From: Dehalococcoidia bacterium | GTDB lineage: Bacteria; Chloroflexota; Dehalococcoidia; SZUA-161 | Assembly (NCBI GenBank): GCA_030619685.1 | Contig: JAUXAX010000001.1 | Location: 1-64,000, forward strand | DNA length: 64,000 nt | Reading direction: 5' to 3' | Shown here: one piece after another, positions 22,052-30,139 of the stretch | How positions within the stretch are numbered: position 1 is the first letter of the stretch | How the letters are laid out: every line of letters begins with the position of its first letter | The notes under the pieces: model-generated | Told to the model about the DNA's origin: nothing | Databases searched by the model: none | The model's input: the letters and a program-made list of their open reading frames with translations, nothing else | Program-made: the position numbers and the translations under genes

Positions 22052-24361
22052 CTAGGAGCCATCGTCGGTTTCACTAGGCGCAACCTGAGTCGGTGGACGA
22101 CGCCGCCTTGCTATCACGAGGAACACGACTAACAGCCCCACTGCTATGGAGCCAGCTATAATAGCTCCGACCAGCCACCAGGCAACTGTCGGAGCTTTCG
22201 CGAGGATGGCGAAAACGGTGAAGTGGCTCACCTGAGCCGTAATGGTATTGTTTTCGGTGTCCACGGTTGACGGAAGCAGTACCCACTCCTGCCTTACGAC
22301 ATTGAAGTAAGCGATGACCAGGTCTTCCTCAGCGATCCCCTTGGGGCACGACGCTGGATCGTACTCAAGGGTGAGTATCAAGGGTGGTGCGAAGGTGGCG
22401 TCATCTGGCCTCAGGTCAAAGGCAAGCCCGATAACGTGGCAATCGGTTGGGGGTGCAGGCGGATCATCAACTGGTTGTAGCTCTAGAGCTTGCAGCGGAT
22501 CGCCCTCTCCTGTAAGCGCCGTGGTGCCACTGCTGATCTCCAATTTCAGTGTACCATCGGCACTGCTGTACTCGACGTCTTGCTGTAACACGCCGTTTTC
22601 ATCTATCGCCCCCGACAGGTCGATTAGTGTTGCCGCCACTTCCGGCGTAGACGCGGGCGTAGGGGTGGGCGTGGGCGTGGGCATTGGCGTTAACGTCACC
22701 GTTGGTGACGGTGTCACAGTAGGCGTTGGCATGGTAGCTGGCGTTGGACTAGGCGAGACCGTGGGCGTGGGCGTAGGTGTAGGTGTGGGGGGAGTGGTGG
22801 GCGTGGGCGTAGAAGTTGGCGTCGGGGTGACAGACTCCAACCCGTAGCCAGGAGAAGGGGTCTCGTTGTCCACAAAGTCATCGGCCTGATCGGTATCCAG
22901 GCCTGCAGGCTGGCGCTCCAGTGAATGCCCTTCAGCCACATCCTGGCAAGGGGGTGACATCATGGTAGCATCGTCACCATAGGACAGCGCGTCAATGATC
23001 TTACCCGTAGAATCCGTAAGTGCTACGCAATCCCCCCTGTTGTTCAACCCATTGCCGATGCTGCCATCAGCTATGAAAACCATATCACCATTGAAGTCTG
23101 GGAAGTTATCGTAGAACCCGTCTCCAGCAGCAATCACCGCAAATCCTCCAGGAGGAAGCTGCAGGCTTGCGATGTAATCGACCCTGTGGTTATCTGCAAT
23201 CCCCCAACCCGTCAAATCAACCGTCCTACCTGTTCGATTAAGGAGCTCCAGCCACTCAAAGGCAGCATCTATGCCCGCCTGAATAGGATCATATTGGACC
23301 TCGTTGATCACAACATCGCCTTCATTCACTGGGGTTGGGGTCGGTGTGGGCGTAGGCGTAGGTGTGGGTGTAGGGGTGGGTGTTGGTGTTGGCGTGGGCG
23401 TAGGGGTGGGTGTTGGTGTTGGTGTTGGTGTTGGCGTAGGCGTAGGCGTAGGTGTTGGGGTAGGTGTTGGGGTAGGTGTTGGCGTAGGTGTAGGTGTGGG
23501 CGTAGGCGTAGGTGTGGGTGTAGGGGTGGGTGTTGGTGTTGGCGTGGGCGTAGGTGTGGGTGTAGGTGTGGGTGTAGGTGTGGGCATAGGTGTGGGTGTA
23601 GGTGTGGGCGTAGGCGTAGGTGTGGGCGTAGGCGTAGGTGTTGGGGTAGGTGTAGGTGTGGGCGTAGGTGTTGGGGTAGGTGTAGGTGTAGGCGTAGGCG
23701 TAGGCGTAGGCGTTGGCGTGGGCGTAGGTGTTGGGGTAGGTGTGGGTGCAGGTGTGGGCGTAGGTGTGGGTGTAGGTGTGGGCGTAGGCGTGGGGGTTGG
23801 TCCAACAAAGCTGAGGTCATCAAAGTAAGCAGTGGCTGGTGTTGCAGAATAGGGATCCAATACAGCCTTGACTCGAGCTGAGTGTGCATTCGATGGTGCA
23901 ATGACTTCACCAGTGGTCAGAAGGCGGTAATATGGCTGATCATCCGTCAGGGTGGTGAGGGACGGGTTATGAGACATTTCGCTCCCAAAGCCGTCTTCGC
24001 TTTCATACCAAGATATACGCAGATAAACTGCAGTATACTCGTCAGGGGCATTTCGGATGCCCCAGCCGCTAAAGGTATAAGACTCTCCAGGTACTATGCG
24101 AACTACTTGATATATCCATTTCGTTTGTTCAGAGTTGCTAGCTAAAGCAGCGGCGAAATTCCCGCCATGGATCGGCGACTCAACTTGGGAGAGAGTGCCA
24201 CCATATACCTGCCACGCATCAGGGACGCCATCGCCATCGCTGTCCTTCTCAAAGCCCAGGTTCTGCAACAGATTAGCCGAGGCTCCAACTTGAAGGACGC
24301 TCGCCAGCGCAGCCAGAGCTGCTATGAGTACAAGAAGCCTTATTCCTCGGGAAGCCCTCAT
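22052..24361 (-). CDS. Surface protein with (PT)n linkers and a lamin-tail domain
   Basis: This 769-residue protein is probably exported and membrane-anchored. A signal peptide (about residues 1-28, [15 protein letters not shown]) is followed by a carbohydrate-binding-like beta domain (30-185), about 158 residues of Pro-Thr repeat (187-345), a lamin-tail domain (346-490; [29 protein letters not shown]), a second, shorter PT-rich linker (about 509-570), a beta domain (571-720) and a C-terminal transmembrane helix (about 727-752) with an RRRR stop-transfer. Lamin-tail domains occur in many bacterial secreted proteins. A cell-surface adhesin or sheath role is an inference. Confidence 0.85.
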   Translation of the reverse strand: MRASRGIRLLVLIAALAALASVLQVGASANLLQNLGFEKDSDGDGVPDAWQVYGGTLSQVESPIHGGNFAAALASNSEQTKWIYQVVRIVPGESYTFSGWGIRNAPDEYTAVYLRISWYESEDGFGSEMSHNPSLTTLTDDQPYYRLLTTGEVIAPSNAHSARVKAVLDPYSATPATAYFDDLSFVGPTPTPTPTPTPTPTPTPAPTPTPTPTPTPTPTPTPTPTPTPTPTPTPTPTPTPTPTPTPTPTPTPTPTPTPMPTPTPTPTPTPTPTPTPTPTPTPTPTPTPTPTPTPTPTPTPTPTPTPTPTPTPTPTPTPTPTPTPTPTPTPTPTPTPTPTPTPTPVNEGDVVINEVQYDPIQAGIDAAFEWLELLNRTGRTVDLTGWGIADNHRVDYIASLQLPPGGFAVIAAGDGFYDNFPDFNGDMVFIADGSIGNGLNNRGDCVALTDSTGKIIDALSYGDDATMMSPPCQDVAEGHSLERQPAGLDTDQADDFVDNETPSPGYGLESVTPTPTSTPTPTTPPTPTPTPTPTVSPSPTPATMPTPTVTPSPTVTLTPMPTPTPTPTPASTPEVAATLIDLSGAIDENGVLQQDVEYSSADGTLKLEISSGTTALTGEGDPLQALELQPVDDPPAPPTDCHVIGLAFDLRPDDATFAPPLILTLEYDPASCPKGIAEEDLVIAYFNVVRQEWVLLPSTVDTENNTITAQVSHFTVFAILAKAPTVAWWLVGAIIAGSIAVGLLVVFLVIARRRRPPTQVAPSETDDGS
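23327..23802 (-). repeat. Hexanucleotide-based tandem repeat encoding poly(Pro-Thr)
   Basis: About 476 bases are built from the six-base unit CCTACG/CCCACA and variants, encoding a continuous Pro-Thr alternation. The third codon positions vary, so the protein repeat is purer than the DNA repeat. Such arrays change length readily by slippage, and short-read assemblies often compress them. Confidence 0.9.
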
Positions 24362-24622
24362 CCCAGAGAAGCACCTACCTAAGAAGCTGTCTACATACTA
24401 GCGGCACAAGACGATTAGTCTTGTTCTCTCAGCTTTGGCGCCGAGAGTATCCTGGGGGCCGCGTTTTGTAATGGCATCTTAACAGGTTTGTAACTTTTTT
24501 GTAATGGCCAGGGCGAGTCGCTTGAAGCGTCTGAAGTTGCGGTGTACCCTGGACAGGGTATACAACATCACATTTCCTGCTATTCAATTTCCCGCAATAC
24601 AAAACAGCCGAGAAGGATTTGG

Positions 24623-24650
24623 TTGAACATAATGACAAGCGTGCTATAAT
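24623..24650 (+). promoter_or_regulatory. Sigma-70 type promoter for rsfS
   Basis: TTGAAC and TATAAT are 16 bases apart. Transcription would start near 24657, about 11 bases before the GTG at 24668. The rest of the 306-base gap between 22052-24361 and rsfS shows no other feature I can support. Confidence 0.6.
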
Positions 24651-24667
24651 GGATTTACTGACAGGGC

Positions 24668-25024
24668 GTGGGGTCAATTCTGGAATCTGCGGAATTAGCC
24701 AAAAGGGCAGTGGAGGCTGCACTCGACAAACAGGCTGTTGATATCCTGATGCTGGATATCGGACAGATAGCTTGCTTCGCCGACTACTTTGTTATCTGCA
24801 GTGCTGACAGCGACCGCCAGATCCGCGCCATCTGCGATGCGATAGATGAGGTGCTGAGCAGGGAAGGCATCAAACACTATCGCCGCGAAGGTAGCGAGGA
24901 TTCAGGATGGGTACTCCTCGATTTCGGCCCGGTGATTGTGCACGTCTTCGCCACACCCCAACGGGAGTATTACGAGATTGAGAAGCTGTGGGGCGAAGCG
25001 ACCCCTGTGGTCAGGATTCTATGA
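24668..25024 (+). CDS. rsfS: Ribosomal silencing factor RsfS
   Basis: RsfS binds ribosomal protein L14 and blocks subunit joining when nutrients are short. The 118-residue protein has the family core: [30 protein letters not shown], and the [14 protein letters not shown] segment. It starts with GTG and has no clear Shine-Dalgarno, and the promoter leaves a leader of only about 11 bases. Its 3' end overlaps the convergent ndk by 14 bases. Confidence 0.92.
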   Translation: MGSILESAELAKRAVEAALDKQAVDILMLDIGQIACFADYFVICSADSDRQIRAICDAIDEVLSREGIKHYRREGSEDSGWVLLDFGPVIVHVFATPQREYYEIEKLWGEATPVVRIL

Positions 25025-25463
25025 TCCACCGCTCGACCTGACGCTCGTAGACAAGCACATCTTGAGGGCGAAAGAAGAGGCTGATCTCCTGCTCCGCGTT
25101 CTCCACCGAGTCCGACCCGTGCACCACATTGCGTCCGATTTCCAGTGCCAAATCACCTCTGATCGTGTCTGGTGCTGCTCTGGCAGGGTCGGTTTCTCCC
25201 ATAGCCTTGCGCACGATCTCAACCGCCATCGGGCCCTCGAAAATGGCAGCAACAAGCGGGCTGGAGGTAGTGAATTGCACCAGCCCCTCGAAGAAGGGCT
25301 TGCTCCGATGGATAGCATAATGTCGCTCTGCCATCTCCCTGTCCATCTGCAGCATCTTCAGGGCGATAAGCTTCAGCCCCGTTCTCTCGAGGCGGGAGAG
25401 GATATCGCCCACCAGCCCCCTTTGGACGGCGTCAGGCTTGATCAATACCAGGGTTCTTTCCAT
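25011..25463 (-). CDS. ndk: Nucleoside diphosphate kinase
   Basis: Ndk equilibrates nucleoside di- and triphosphates through a phosphohistidine. The sequence starts [16 protein letters not shown], and the catalytic histidine lies in NVVHGSDS. At 150 residues it is slightly longer than most, because of a C-terminal tail that overlaps rsfS on the other strand. GAGGAAATGG-type context precedes the ATG. It is a single gene bordered upstream by the MITE-like repeat. Confidence 0.96.
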   Translation of the reverse strand: MERTLVLIKPDAVQRGLVGDILSRLERTGLKLIALKMLQMDREMAERHYAIHRSKPFFEGLVQFTTSSPLVAAIFEGPMAVEIVRKAMGETDPARAAPDTIRGDLALEIGRNVVHGSDSVENAEQEISLFFRPQDVLVYERQVERWIIES

Positions 25464-25488
25464 TTCCTCGCCTTTCCAATCTAAACTA

Positions 25489-25607
25489 GTGTTCAGCTAT
25501 CAGCACTCAGCATCTTCGATAAGAAGGTCGCACAATCCCCCTTAGTCCCCCTTTAGAAAAGAGGGGATTATAGGAGGATTTGCTGGAAGCTGACGGCTGA
25601 ACGCTTA
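25489..25607 (-). repeat. MITE-like palindromic repeat, copy 1
   Basis: On the minus strand this reads AGCGTTCAGCCGTCAGCTTCC, then a C-rich arm (ATAATCCCCTC), a TTTTCTAAA centre, a G-rich arm (GGGGGACTAAGGGGGATTG), and ends GCTGAGTGCTGATAGCTGAACAC. The outer ~24 bases form imperfect inverted repeats (TTCAG-CAGC-CAG). The same element is found in the opposite orientation at 49847-49965. It fills the gap between ndk and the THEP1-like gene, whose stop codon directly abuts it. No protein is encoded. Confidence 0.8.
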
Positions 25608-26141
25608 TCAGGATTCTAGCCATCCCATCACCCGACTAACTACCTCACTACGGTTAAATCTGGTTACCGAGATTATCTCCACCTCAGCACGTCGCTTTAC
25701 TACATCAGCCCAGGGATGGGAAGCAAGCATAATGGTGCCCAGCACCCTTTTTTCGCTCTCCAGTGCCTCGATCACAGCATCCCTGAAGGAGTATGAAAAC
25801 AACTCCATCTTCCCGATCTCGTCGATGACGACGATATCGCGGCTACGTATCGCCTCTCTGACAGCAGGGATTGCCACCTCATCCATGCTGCTGATATCGA
25901 CCCCATACTTGCTGACACGATAAGGGCTGTGGATACTGCTATGAGCTAGGGTGGCGTTCTTCCCATCGAGCGTGATAATCCGGAAGCCCTGCCGGATTCC
26001 TTGATCGCGGATCTCCTCGGTGTAGAAGCCTCCAGCGCTTTTCCCCACCTTGGAGAGCACCTCCTTGATTATGGTGGTCTTACCGCTACCGGGCGCTCCG
26101 CTCAGAAGATAGGCCTTTTTCACCTCAAATCGACTTAACAT
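25608..26141 (-). CDS. THEP1-type nucleoside-triphosphatase
   Basis: A P-loop NTPase of the THEP1 family, with Walker A LSGAPGSGKTTI and Walker B IVVIDEIGKMELF. Members hydrolyse NTPs slowly in vitro and their role in bacteria is unsettled. The frame is open to 26219, but the conserved domain starts just after ATG 26141 (MLSRFEVKKAYLLSG), giving 177 residues, the normal size. The segment GGFYTEEIRDQGIRQGF is typical for the family. It precedes tsaB on the same strand, with its stop at the edge of the MITE-like repeat. Confidence 0.85.
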   Translation of the reverse strand: MLSRFEVKKAYLLSGAPGSGKTTIIKEVLSKVGKSAGGFYTEEIRDQGIRQGFRIITLDGKNATLAHSSIHSPYRVSKYGVDISSMDEVAIPAVREAIRSRDIVVIDEIGKMELFSYSFRDAVIEALESEKRVLGTIMLASHPWADVVKRRAEVEIISVTRFNRSEVVSRVMGWLES

Positions 26142-26244
26142 AACAATTAGCGAACTCCGCCCAGGGAACGGACGTCTTATCTTCGCAAACCATCCGTGGT
26201 GGCGTTCTGTGATAATCACAGTCCCGGCAATGAACTCTCATTTG

Positions 26245-26928
26245 CTATTGCCCTCGCCAGCTGATTGTAATCGCTGGTCTCCTCAGATAGAGCGGCTGTA
26301 GGGTAGGGGAGTGGTCGAAATCGCCCTCCTTGAGCCTTCTCCAGCCAAGTTCTGCAAGATAACCCGCCCGCCGCAACACTCCCGCCCCCTCAATGACCAT
26401 GGCTTTGTCTCCTAGCCTCTCCTCGATCTGCAATGCTACTTCGTGTGGGATTTTGCCACAGAAAATGGTTCGACCTTTGATCTCAGGAAGCAGGCCATCT
26501 AAGGTAGTGATATGCTCCTCAAGAAGACGGCGCCATTTCCCCCTTCTAACCTGAAAGAGGGCGGTGGCAATCTCACCACGCCCAGCATTCAGTATCGGGC
26601 AGATGGGTAGAGCAGTGACAGCGTGGGGGAAAGCCTCCACCTCCAAGGTGCTTATGCCCACCAATGGGAGGCCTAAGGCCAAGGCAAATCCTTTGGCCAC
26701 ACTCATACCTACCCGCAACCCATTAAAGCTGCCAGGGCCTTTGGCCACGATGAGGCCATCTATATCTTCCAGGTTCGACTTGGCCTGGTGCAGAAGGTAA
26801 ACAAGGTTCGGCAGGAGCTCGGCGGTGTGGTTCCGCCCCGCATTCCAGGTCAACTCGGCAACTACCCCGCCTTCAGATGAGAGGGCGATGCTTGCGGTCT
26901 CAGTTGAGGTGTCGATAGCGAGCTCCAT
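26245..26928 (-). CDS. tsaB: tRNA threonylcarbamoyladenosine biosynthesis protein TsaB
   Basis: TsaB is the partner of TsaD in the complex that forms t6A37 in ANN-reading tRNAs. It starts MELAIDTSTETASIALS and shows the NHTAELLP and GPGSFNGLRVGMSVAKG motifs of the ASKHA fold without the metal-binding residues of TsaD. The 227-residue length is normal. tsaE lies three bases upstream, so the two t6A factors are in one operon; tsaD is not in this window. Confidence 0.94.
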   Translation of the reverse strand: MELAIDTSTETASIALSSEGGVVAELTWNAGRNHTAELLPNLVYLLHQAKSNLEDIDGLIVAKGPGSFNGLRVGMSVAKGFALALGLPLVGISTLEVEAFPHAVTALPICPILNAGRGEIATALFQVRRGKWRRLLEEHITTLDGLLPEIKGRTIFCGKIPHEVALQIEERLGDKAMVIEGAGVLRRAGYLAELGWRRLKEGDFDHSPTLQPLYLRRPAITISWRGQ

Positions 26929-26931
26929 ATG

Positions 26932-27444
26932 TTACTTCCTAGCCACGCGGCGGGTAGCCTCCAGCTGAGAGAGCATGTCCACGTATCTCGGTCCCTCGGG
27001 GGAAAAATTGAGCTTTCGTTTGGTCGGGGCAAGATACTGCATTTCGATGAGCAGGTGCTCCCTTGGAAGCACGTCTAACCCTTTGTCTGCCCATTCCACT
27101 ACACATACGCCGCTGCCATAGAGATAGTCGTCGAGCCCAAGATGCTCCACCTCTTCGATCCTATCAAGGCGATAGAAGTCTATATGATATAGGGGCAGCC
27201 TACCCTGATACTCTCTAAGCAACACAAAGGAAGGGCTTACGGCATAGTCGTCGATTCCCAACCCCCAGGCAATGCCCTGGGTGAGGCAGGTTTTCCCCGC
27301 CCCTAGTGTGCCCACCAGAAGTATGACGTCACCAGCTACTGCTAGCTCACCAAGTCTCATCCCGACTCTTCGAGTTCGATCCGCGCTGTGACTAATCATC
27401 TCCAGAGAGGCCACAATTCCTACCTCGGTTGAGCACACCCCCAA
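26932..27444 (-). CDS. tsaE: tRNA threonylcarbamoyladenosine biosynthesis ATPase TsaE
   Basis: TsaE is the ATPase that resets the TsaBD complex. Walker A is LVGTLGAGKTCLTQG; HIDFYRLD and VVEWADKG follow as in the family. The frame begins with TTG at 27444, and a later GTG, or the ATG preceding ISHSADRTR, may be the true start, so the first ~15 residues are uncertain. A C-terminal extension after the core brings it to 170 residues. It lies upstream of tsaB. Confidence 0.92.
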   Translation of the reverse strand: MGVCSTEVGIVASLEMISHSADRTRRVGMRLGELAVAGDVILLVGTLGAGKTCLTQGIAWGLGIDDYAVSPSFVLLREYQGRLPLYHIDFYRLDRIEEVEHLGLDDYLYGSGVCVVEWADKGLDVLPREHLLIEMQYLAPTKRKLNFSPEGPRYVDMLSQLEATRRVARK

Positions 27445-27492
27445 GATTTTACTCGAGCGACTGGTTTCTGATTTGAAAGCTAACGCTTGGCT

Positions 27493-28476
27493 TCAGCGCC
27501 TGAGATGTTCCCACCCCTGCTCATTCCACTCGACGACCTGGCCTCGTTCATCATAAAGCGTAACCTGCCCTGGCTCACCACTCAGAATCTCACCTATCAC
27601 CGTCACCGGGCTCGGCATGAGCCCTTTGACACGCTCGATAACATCGCTCTTGGCTGTGAAAAGGAGCTCGTAATCCTCGCCCCCCGAGAGCGCCAGACCC
27701 AACGATTCCTCCTTGAAGGCGGCGCTCACCAACGGGTGGATGGGCAATCTATGTACCCATATCTTAGCGCCAACGTGGCTCGCCTTGCTGACATGAGCCA
27801 GGTCGCTTACCAGCCCATCGCTAAGGTCTATCGCTGCCCTCACCCCATTCTGTACCAGAATCTGCCCCTCAGCGACCCTGGGGCGTGGGCGCAAGTGAGC
27901 CTCCCTGAGAAAAGCGGTTGTCTCTGAGTCAAACTCGAGTCCTGCTCTCAACATCTTGAGGCCAGCCGCAGCCTGCCCTAGGCAACCACTCACCGCGATC
28001 TGGTCTCCGGGCAGGGCCGCCGAGCGGGTGAGAATGTTGTGCGATGCCTCTCCTATCACGCTGAGGTTGATAATAGCTACGGGGGCGCTGCTGATATTCC
28101 CGCCGCAAATGTCAACGTCAGACTTCGTCGCTATCTCCATCAGCCCCCGGTAGAGTTCAGCAACGCTATCAACCTCGGTCTCTGGCGGCAGACCCAGCGA
28201 GACCAAAGCATAGCTAGGTTTTCCACCCATCGCAGCGATGTCGCTGATATTTATCGCAAGCGCCTTCCAGCCCAGGTCGCGCCAGGTAGTAGTTTTGAGG
28301 GTGAAGTGAACGTCTTGGATCAGGATATCTGTAGTTCCAATTTGGATAGAGCTCTCAGTCCGCCAAACTGAGGCATCATCGCCGATCCCCAGGACGATAT
28401 CCTTCCTTGACGCTTTGCCCACGATCTCAGCGATAAGCTCGATCAGGCCGAATTCTCCCAGCTCCCAAACCTTCAT
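27493..28476 (-). CDS. thiL: Thiamine-monophosphate kinase
   Basis: ThiL phosphorylates thiamine monophosphate to the active diphosphate cofactor. The protein has GIGDDASVW, TDILIQDVHF, the AINISDIAAMGGKP motif and the DLSDGLVSDLAH and LSGGEDYELLF segments of the PurM-like fold. ATG 28476 starts the conserved MKVWELGEFGLI, giving 327 residues; the frame is open for 12 more codons upstream. Thiamine diphosphate is needed by the transketolase and the 2-oxoacid oxidoreductase in this window. Confidence 0.94.
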   Translation of the reverse strand: MKVWELGEFGLIELIAEIVGKASRKDIVLGIGDDASVWRTESSIQIGTTDILIQDVHFTLKTTTWRDLGWKALAINISDIAAMGGKPSYALVSLGLPPETEVDSVAELYRGLMEIATKSDVDICGGNISSAPVAIINLSVIGEASHNILTRSAALPGDQIAVSGCLGQAAAGLKMLRAGLEFDSETTAFLREAHLRPRPRVAEGQILVQNGVRAAIDLSDGLVSDLAHVSKASHVGAKIWVHRLPIHPLVSAAFKEESLGLALSGGEDYELLFTAKSDVIERVKGLMPSPVTVIGEILSGEPGQVTLYDERGQVVEWNEQGWEHLRR

Positions 28477-28516
28477 GGGCAAGATTATAGCTGCTTTGGA
28501 TTCAGTCCACAACCGC

Positions 28517-28545
28517 TAGTCAAATGTAGCTAAAACTGATATATT
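28517..28545 (+). promoter_or_regulatory. Sigma-70 type promoter for the phosphoesterase gene
   Basis: TAGTCA and TATATT are 17 bases apart. The -10 element ends 14 bases before ATG 28560. An in-frame GTG at 28551 lies too close to the -10 element to be the likely start. Confidence 0.45.
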
Positions 28546-28559
28546 AGCCAGTGACAAAC

Positions 28560-29297
28560 ATGCGCTTTGCGATTATCTCCGACATCCACAGTAATCTGGC
28601 TGCCTTCCAGGCAGTGCTCCACGATATCGATGAGAGGGGAGGGGTTGATCGTATCTGGTGCCTGGGAGATATCGTTGGCTACGGCCCTGACCCCAGGGAG
28701 TGCATCGAGCTCCTTCGCCAATATGAGCACATCTGCATTCCCGGCAATCATGACTGGGGATCGCTGGGCAAGATCGATCTGAATGACTTCAATCCCGAGG
28801 CCGCTGCTGCCTGTCGTTGGACAGGTCAACAACTGGGCTCCGAGGAGATAGATTACCTTGACGGTCTACCTCTTACCCTCCATGAGGGTGATTTTACCCT
28901 GGCTCATGGCAGCCCTCGTGAGCCGATCTGGGAGTACCTGCTTTCCACATTTGGCGCCAAGATCAGCTTCAACTATTTTCAGACTAGGTTTTGCCTGGTT
29001 GGACATAGCCATGTACCATTGGCCTTTGAGCAGCTTGCCAGCAGCGGGGACTGTTTCCTCCGCGAAATCCCGCTGGATGCACCGCTGAGGCTTGAGGAGA
29101 ATAGGCTCATCATCAACCCCGGCAGCGTGGGGCAACCCCGTGACGGCGATCCACGGGCGAGCTACGCTATCTACGACAGCGTACATGATGTCATCTGGCA
29201 CTACCGCGTCCCCTATGAGATCGACATCACCCAGCAAAAGATGGCAGAGCATGGTCTGCCTCCGCGTCTCATCGCCAGGTTGAGCTATGGGTGGTGA
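28560..29297 (+). CDS. Metallophosphoesterase (YfcE/MJ0936-like)
   Basis: A calcineurin-like phosphoesterase with all metal-binding motifs: ISDIHSNLAAF, GDIVGYGPDP, GNHDWG, LAHGSP and GHSH. It also has the INPGSVGQPRDGDPRASYA segment common in this subgroup. It has 245 residues from ATG 28560. These proteins hydrolyse phosphodiesters or phosphomonoesters of unknown physiological identity. It is divergent from thiL, with no obvious operon partner. Confidence 0.9.
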   Translation: MRFAIISDIHSNLAAFQAVLHDIDERGGVDRIWCLGDIVGYGPDPRECIELLRQYEHICIPGNHDWGSLGKIDLNDFNPEAAAACRWTGQQLGSEEIDYLDGLPLTLHEGDFTLAHGSPREPIWEYLLSTFGAKISFNYFQTRFCLVGHSHVPLAFEQLASSGDCFLREIPLDAPLRLEENRLIINPGSVGQPRDGDPRASYAIYDSVHDVIWHYRVPYEIDITQQKMAEHGLPPRLIARLSYGW

Positions 29298-29377
29298 GCG
29301 AAGTGACACGCAATCAGCTGCCTTGACTGAGTTGCCCCCTCTTGCTATATTTGAGCAGGGATACTGAATTACTGAGG

Positions 29378-29493
29378 CTATGTATGCAGAGACCAAGGAC
29401 CCCAAGTTCGCCGCGCCACTAATACTGAAGAGGATGGTCACAGCAGGGCATCTGGGACGGAAAACAGGCAAGGGATTCTACGACTATATGTAG
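29378..29493 (+). pseudogene. C-terminal relic of a 3-hydroxyacyl-CoA dehydrogenase
   Basis: The frame ending in TAG at 29491-29493 encodes EAMYAETKDPKFAAPLILKR followed by MVTAGHLGRKTGKGFYDYM. This is the highly conserved C-terminus of 3-hydroxybutyryl-CoA dehydrogenases (AGHLGRKTGKGFYDY). A stop codon lies a few codons upstream and the remaining ~250 residues are absent, so only the tail survives. It shows that a beta-oxidation gene was deleted or recombined here. Confidence 0.75.
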
Positions 29494-29548
29494 CCAGGGC
29501 CAATTTGACATAACGATGTCGCTATTACGCCAACGCGGTCGATTGAGG

Positions 29549-29713
29549 TCATGTTCCCCGCTTTTTATATTCGGGGCACGAGGTAGCATTGGGACGCGCT
29601 GGATCGTGGCAAGCGCTGCGCCAGTCCCACATACAAGTATCGCATAGGAATACTTTCTTCCCCAGCGCTTTTCCTATCTTCATCTTGATGCTGTCCAGCC
29701 AACTAAATCGCAC
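29549..29713 (-). CDS. Small cysteine-rich protein
   Basis: A 54-residue frame from GTG 29713 (or 44 residues from ATG 29683) encodes MKIGKALGKKVFLCDTCMWD and then WRSACHDPARPNATSCPEYK. Four cysteines (C-x2-C-x7-C-x11-C) and many Lys/Arg residues suggest a small metal-binding protein. AGAGGG lies upstream of the GTG. The phrase RPNATSCPEYKKRG looks constrained rather than random. I cannot name the family. It lies between the dehydrogenase relic and the tautomerase. Confidence 0.5.
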   Translation of the reverse strand: MRFSWLDSIKMKIGKALGKKVFLCDTCMWDWRSACHDPARPNATSCPEYKKRGT

Positions 29714-29802
29714 GTGAACCCTCTGCTTTCTGTCTGAGAGGCTATATTGCGATTATACACCTAATGGCATTGCCCAACAATCCGATATCAAGGTCAGTCA
29801 AC

Positions 29803-29830
29803 TTGTCTTCCAGTGGGTCTGTGCTAATAT
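29803..29830 (+). promoter_or_regulatory. Sigma-70 type promoter for the tautomerase gene
   Basis: TTGTCT and TAATAT are 16 bases apart, with about 30 bases of leader before the ATG at 29868. Confidence 0.45.
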
Positions 29831-29867
29831 TTCTCTAAACCGAATTAAGAGAGGAGGTGAATCAAAA

Positions 29868-30059
29868 ATGCCCATAGTAAGAATCGAGATGTGGGAGGGA
29901 AGAACCCATGCCCAAAAAGCAGAGCTGGCCCGGGTCGTTACCGAGGCTGTGGTAACCATCGCTCATACCACGCCGGAGGCAACCATAGTCATCTTTGAAG
30001 ACATAGCCAAAGAGAACTGGGCGACCGGTGGCACCTTAGCTTCTGATGTGAGCACATAG
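29868..30059 (+). CDS. 4-oxalocrotonate tautomerase family protein
   Basis: A 63-residue protein of the tautomerase superfamily. After removal of Met, the N-terminal Pro of MPIVRIEMWEGRTHAQKAE would be the catalytic base. The VIFEDIAKENWATGG segment is typical of the small hexameric 4-oxalocrotonate tautomerases. GAGAGGAGGTGA is an excellent ribosome binding site. No aromatic meta-cleavage genes lie nearby, so the substrate is open; other members isomerise or dehalogenate small unsaturated acids. Confidence 0.9.
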   Translation: MPIVRIEMWEGRTHAQKAELARVVTEAVVTIAHTTPEATIVIFEDIAKENWATGGTLASDVST

Positions 30060-30139
30060 CTCAAGGGAGCTAGTACGAAGAAATACATGGGCAGCTTGCG
30101 GCATTATCAGCTTGCTGATATACTCACCGCGGAAGTCAG

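Noticed and set aside
23327..23802. Possible CRISPR array
   Set aside because: The repeat is a continuous hexamer array without unique spacers and lies inside a coding frame.
23304..23828. A plus-strand frame encoding a long Val-Gly repeat
   Set aside because: It is the reverse-strand shadow of the Pro-Thr repeat in the lamin-tail protein.
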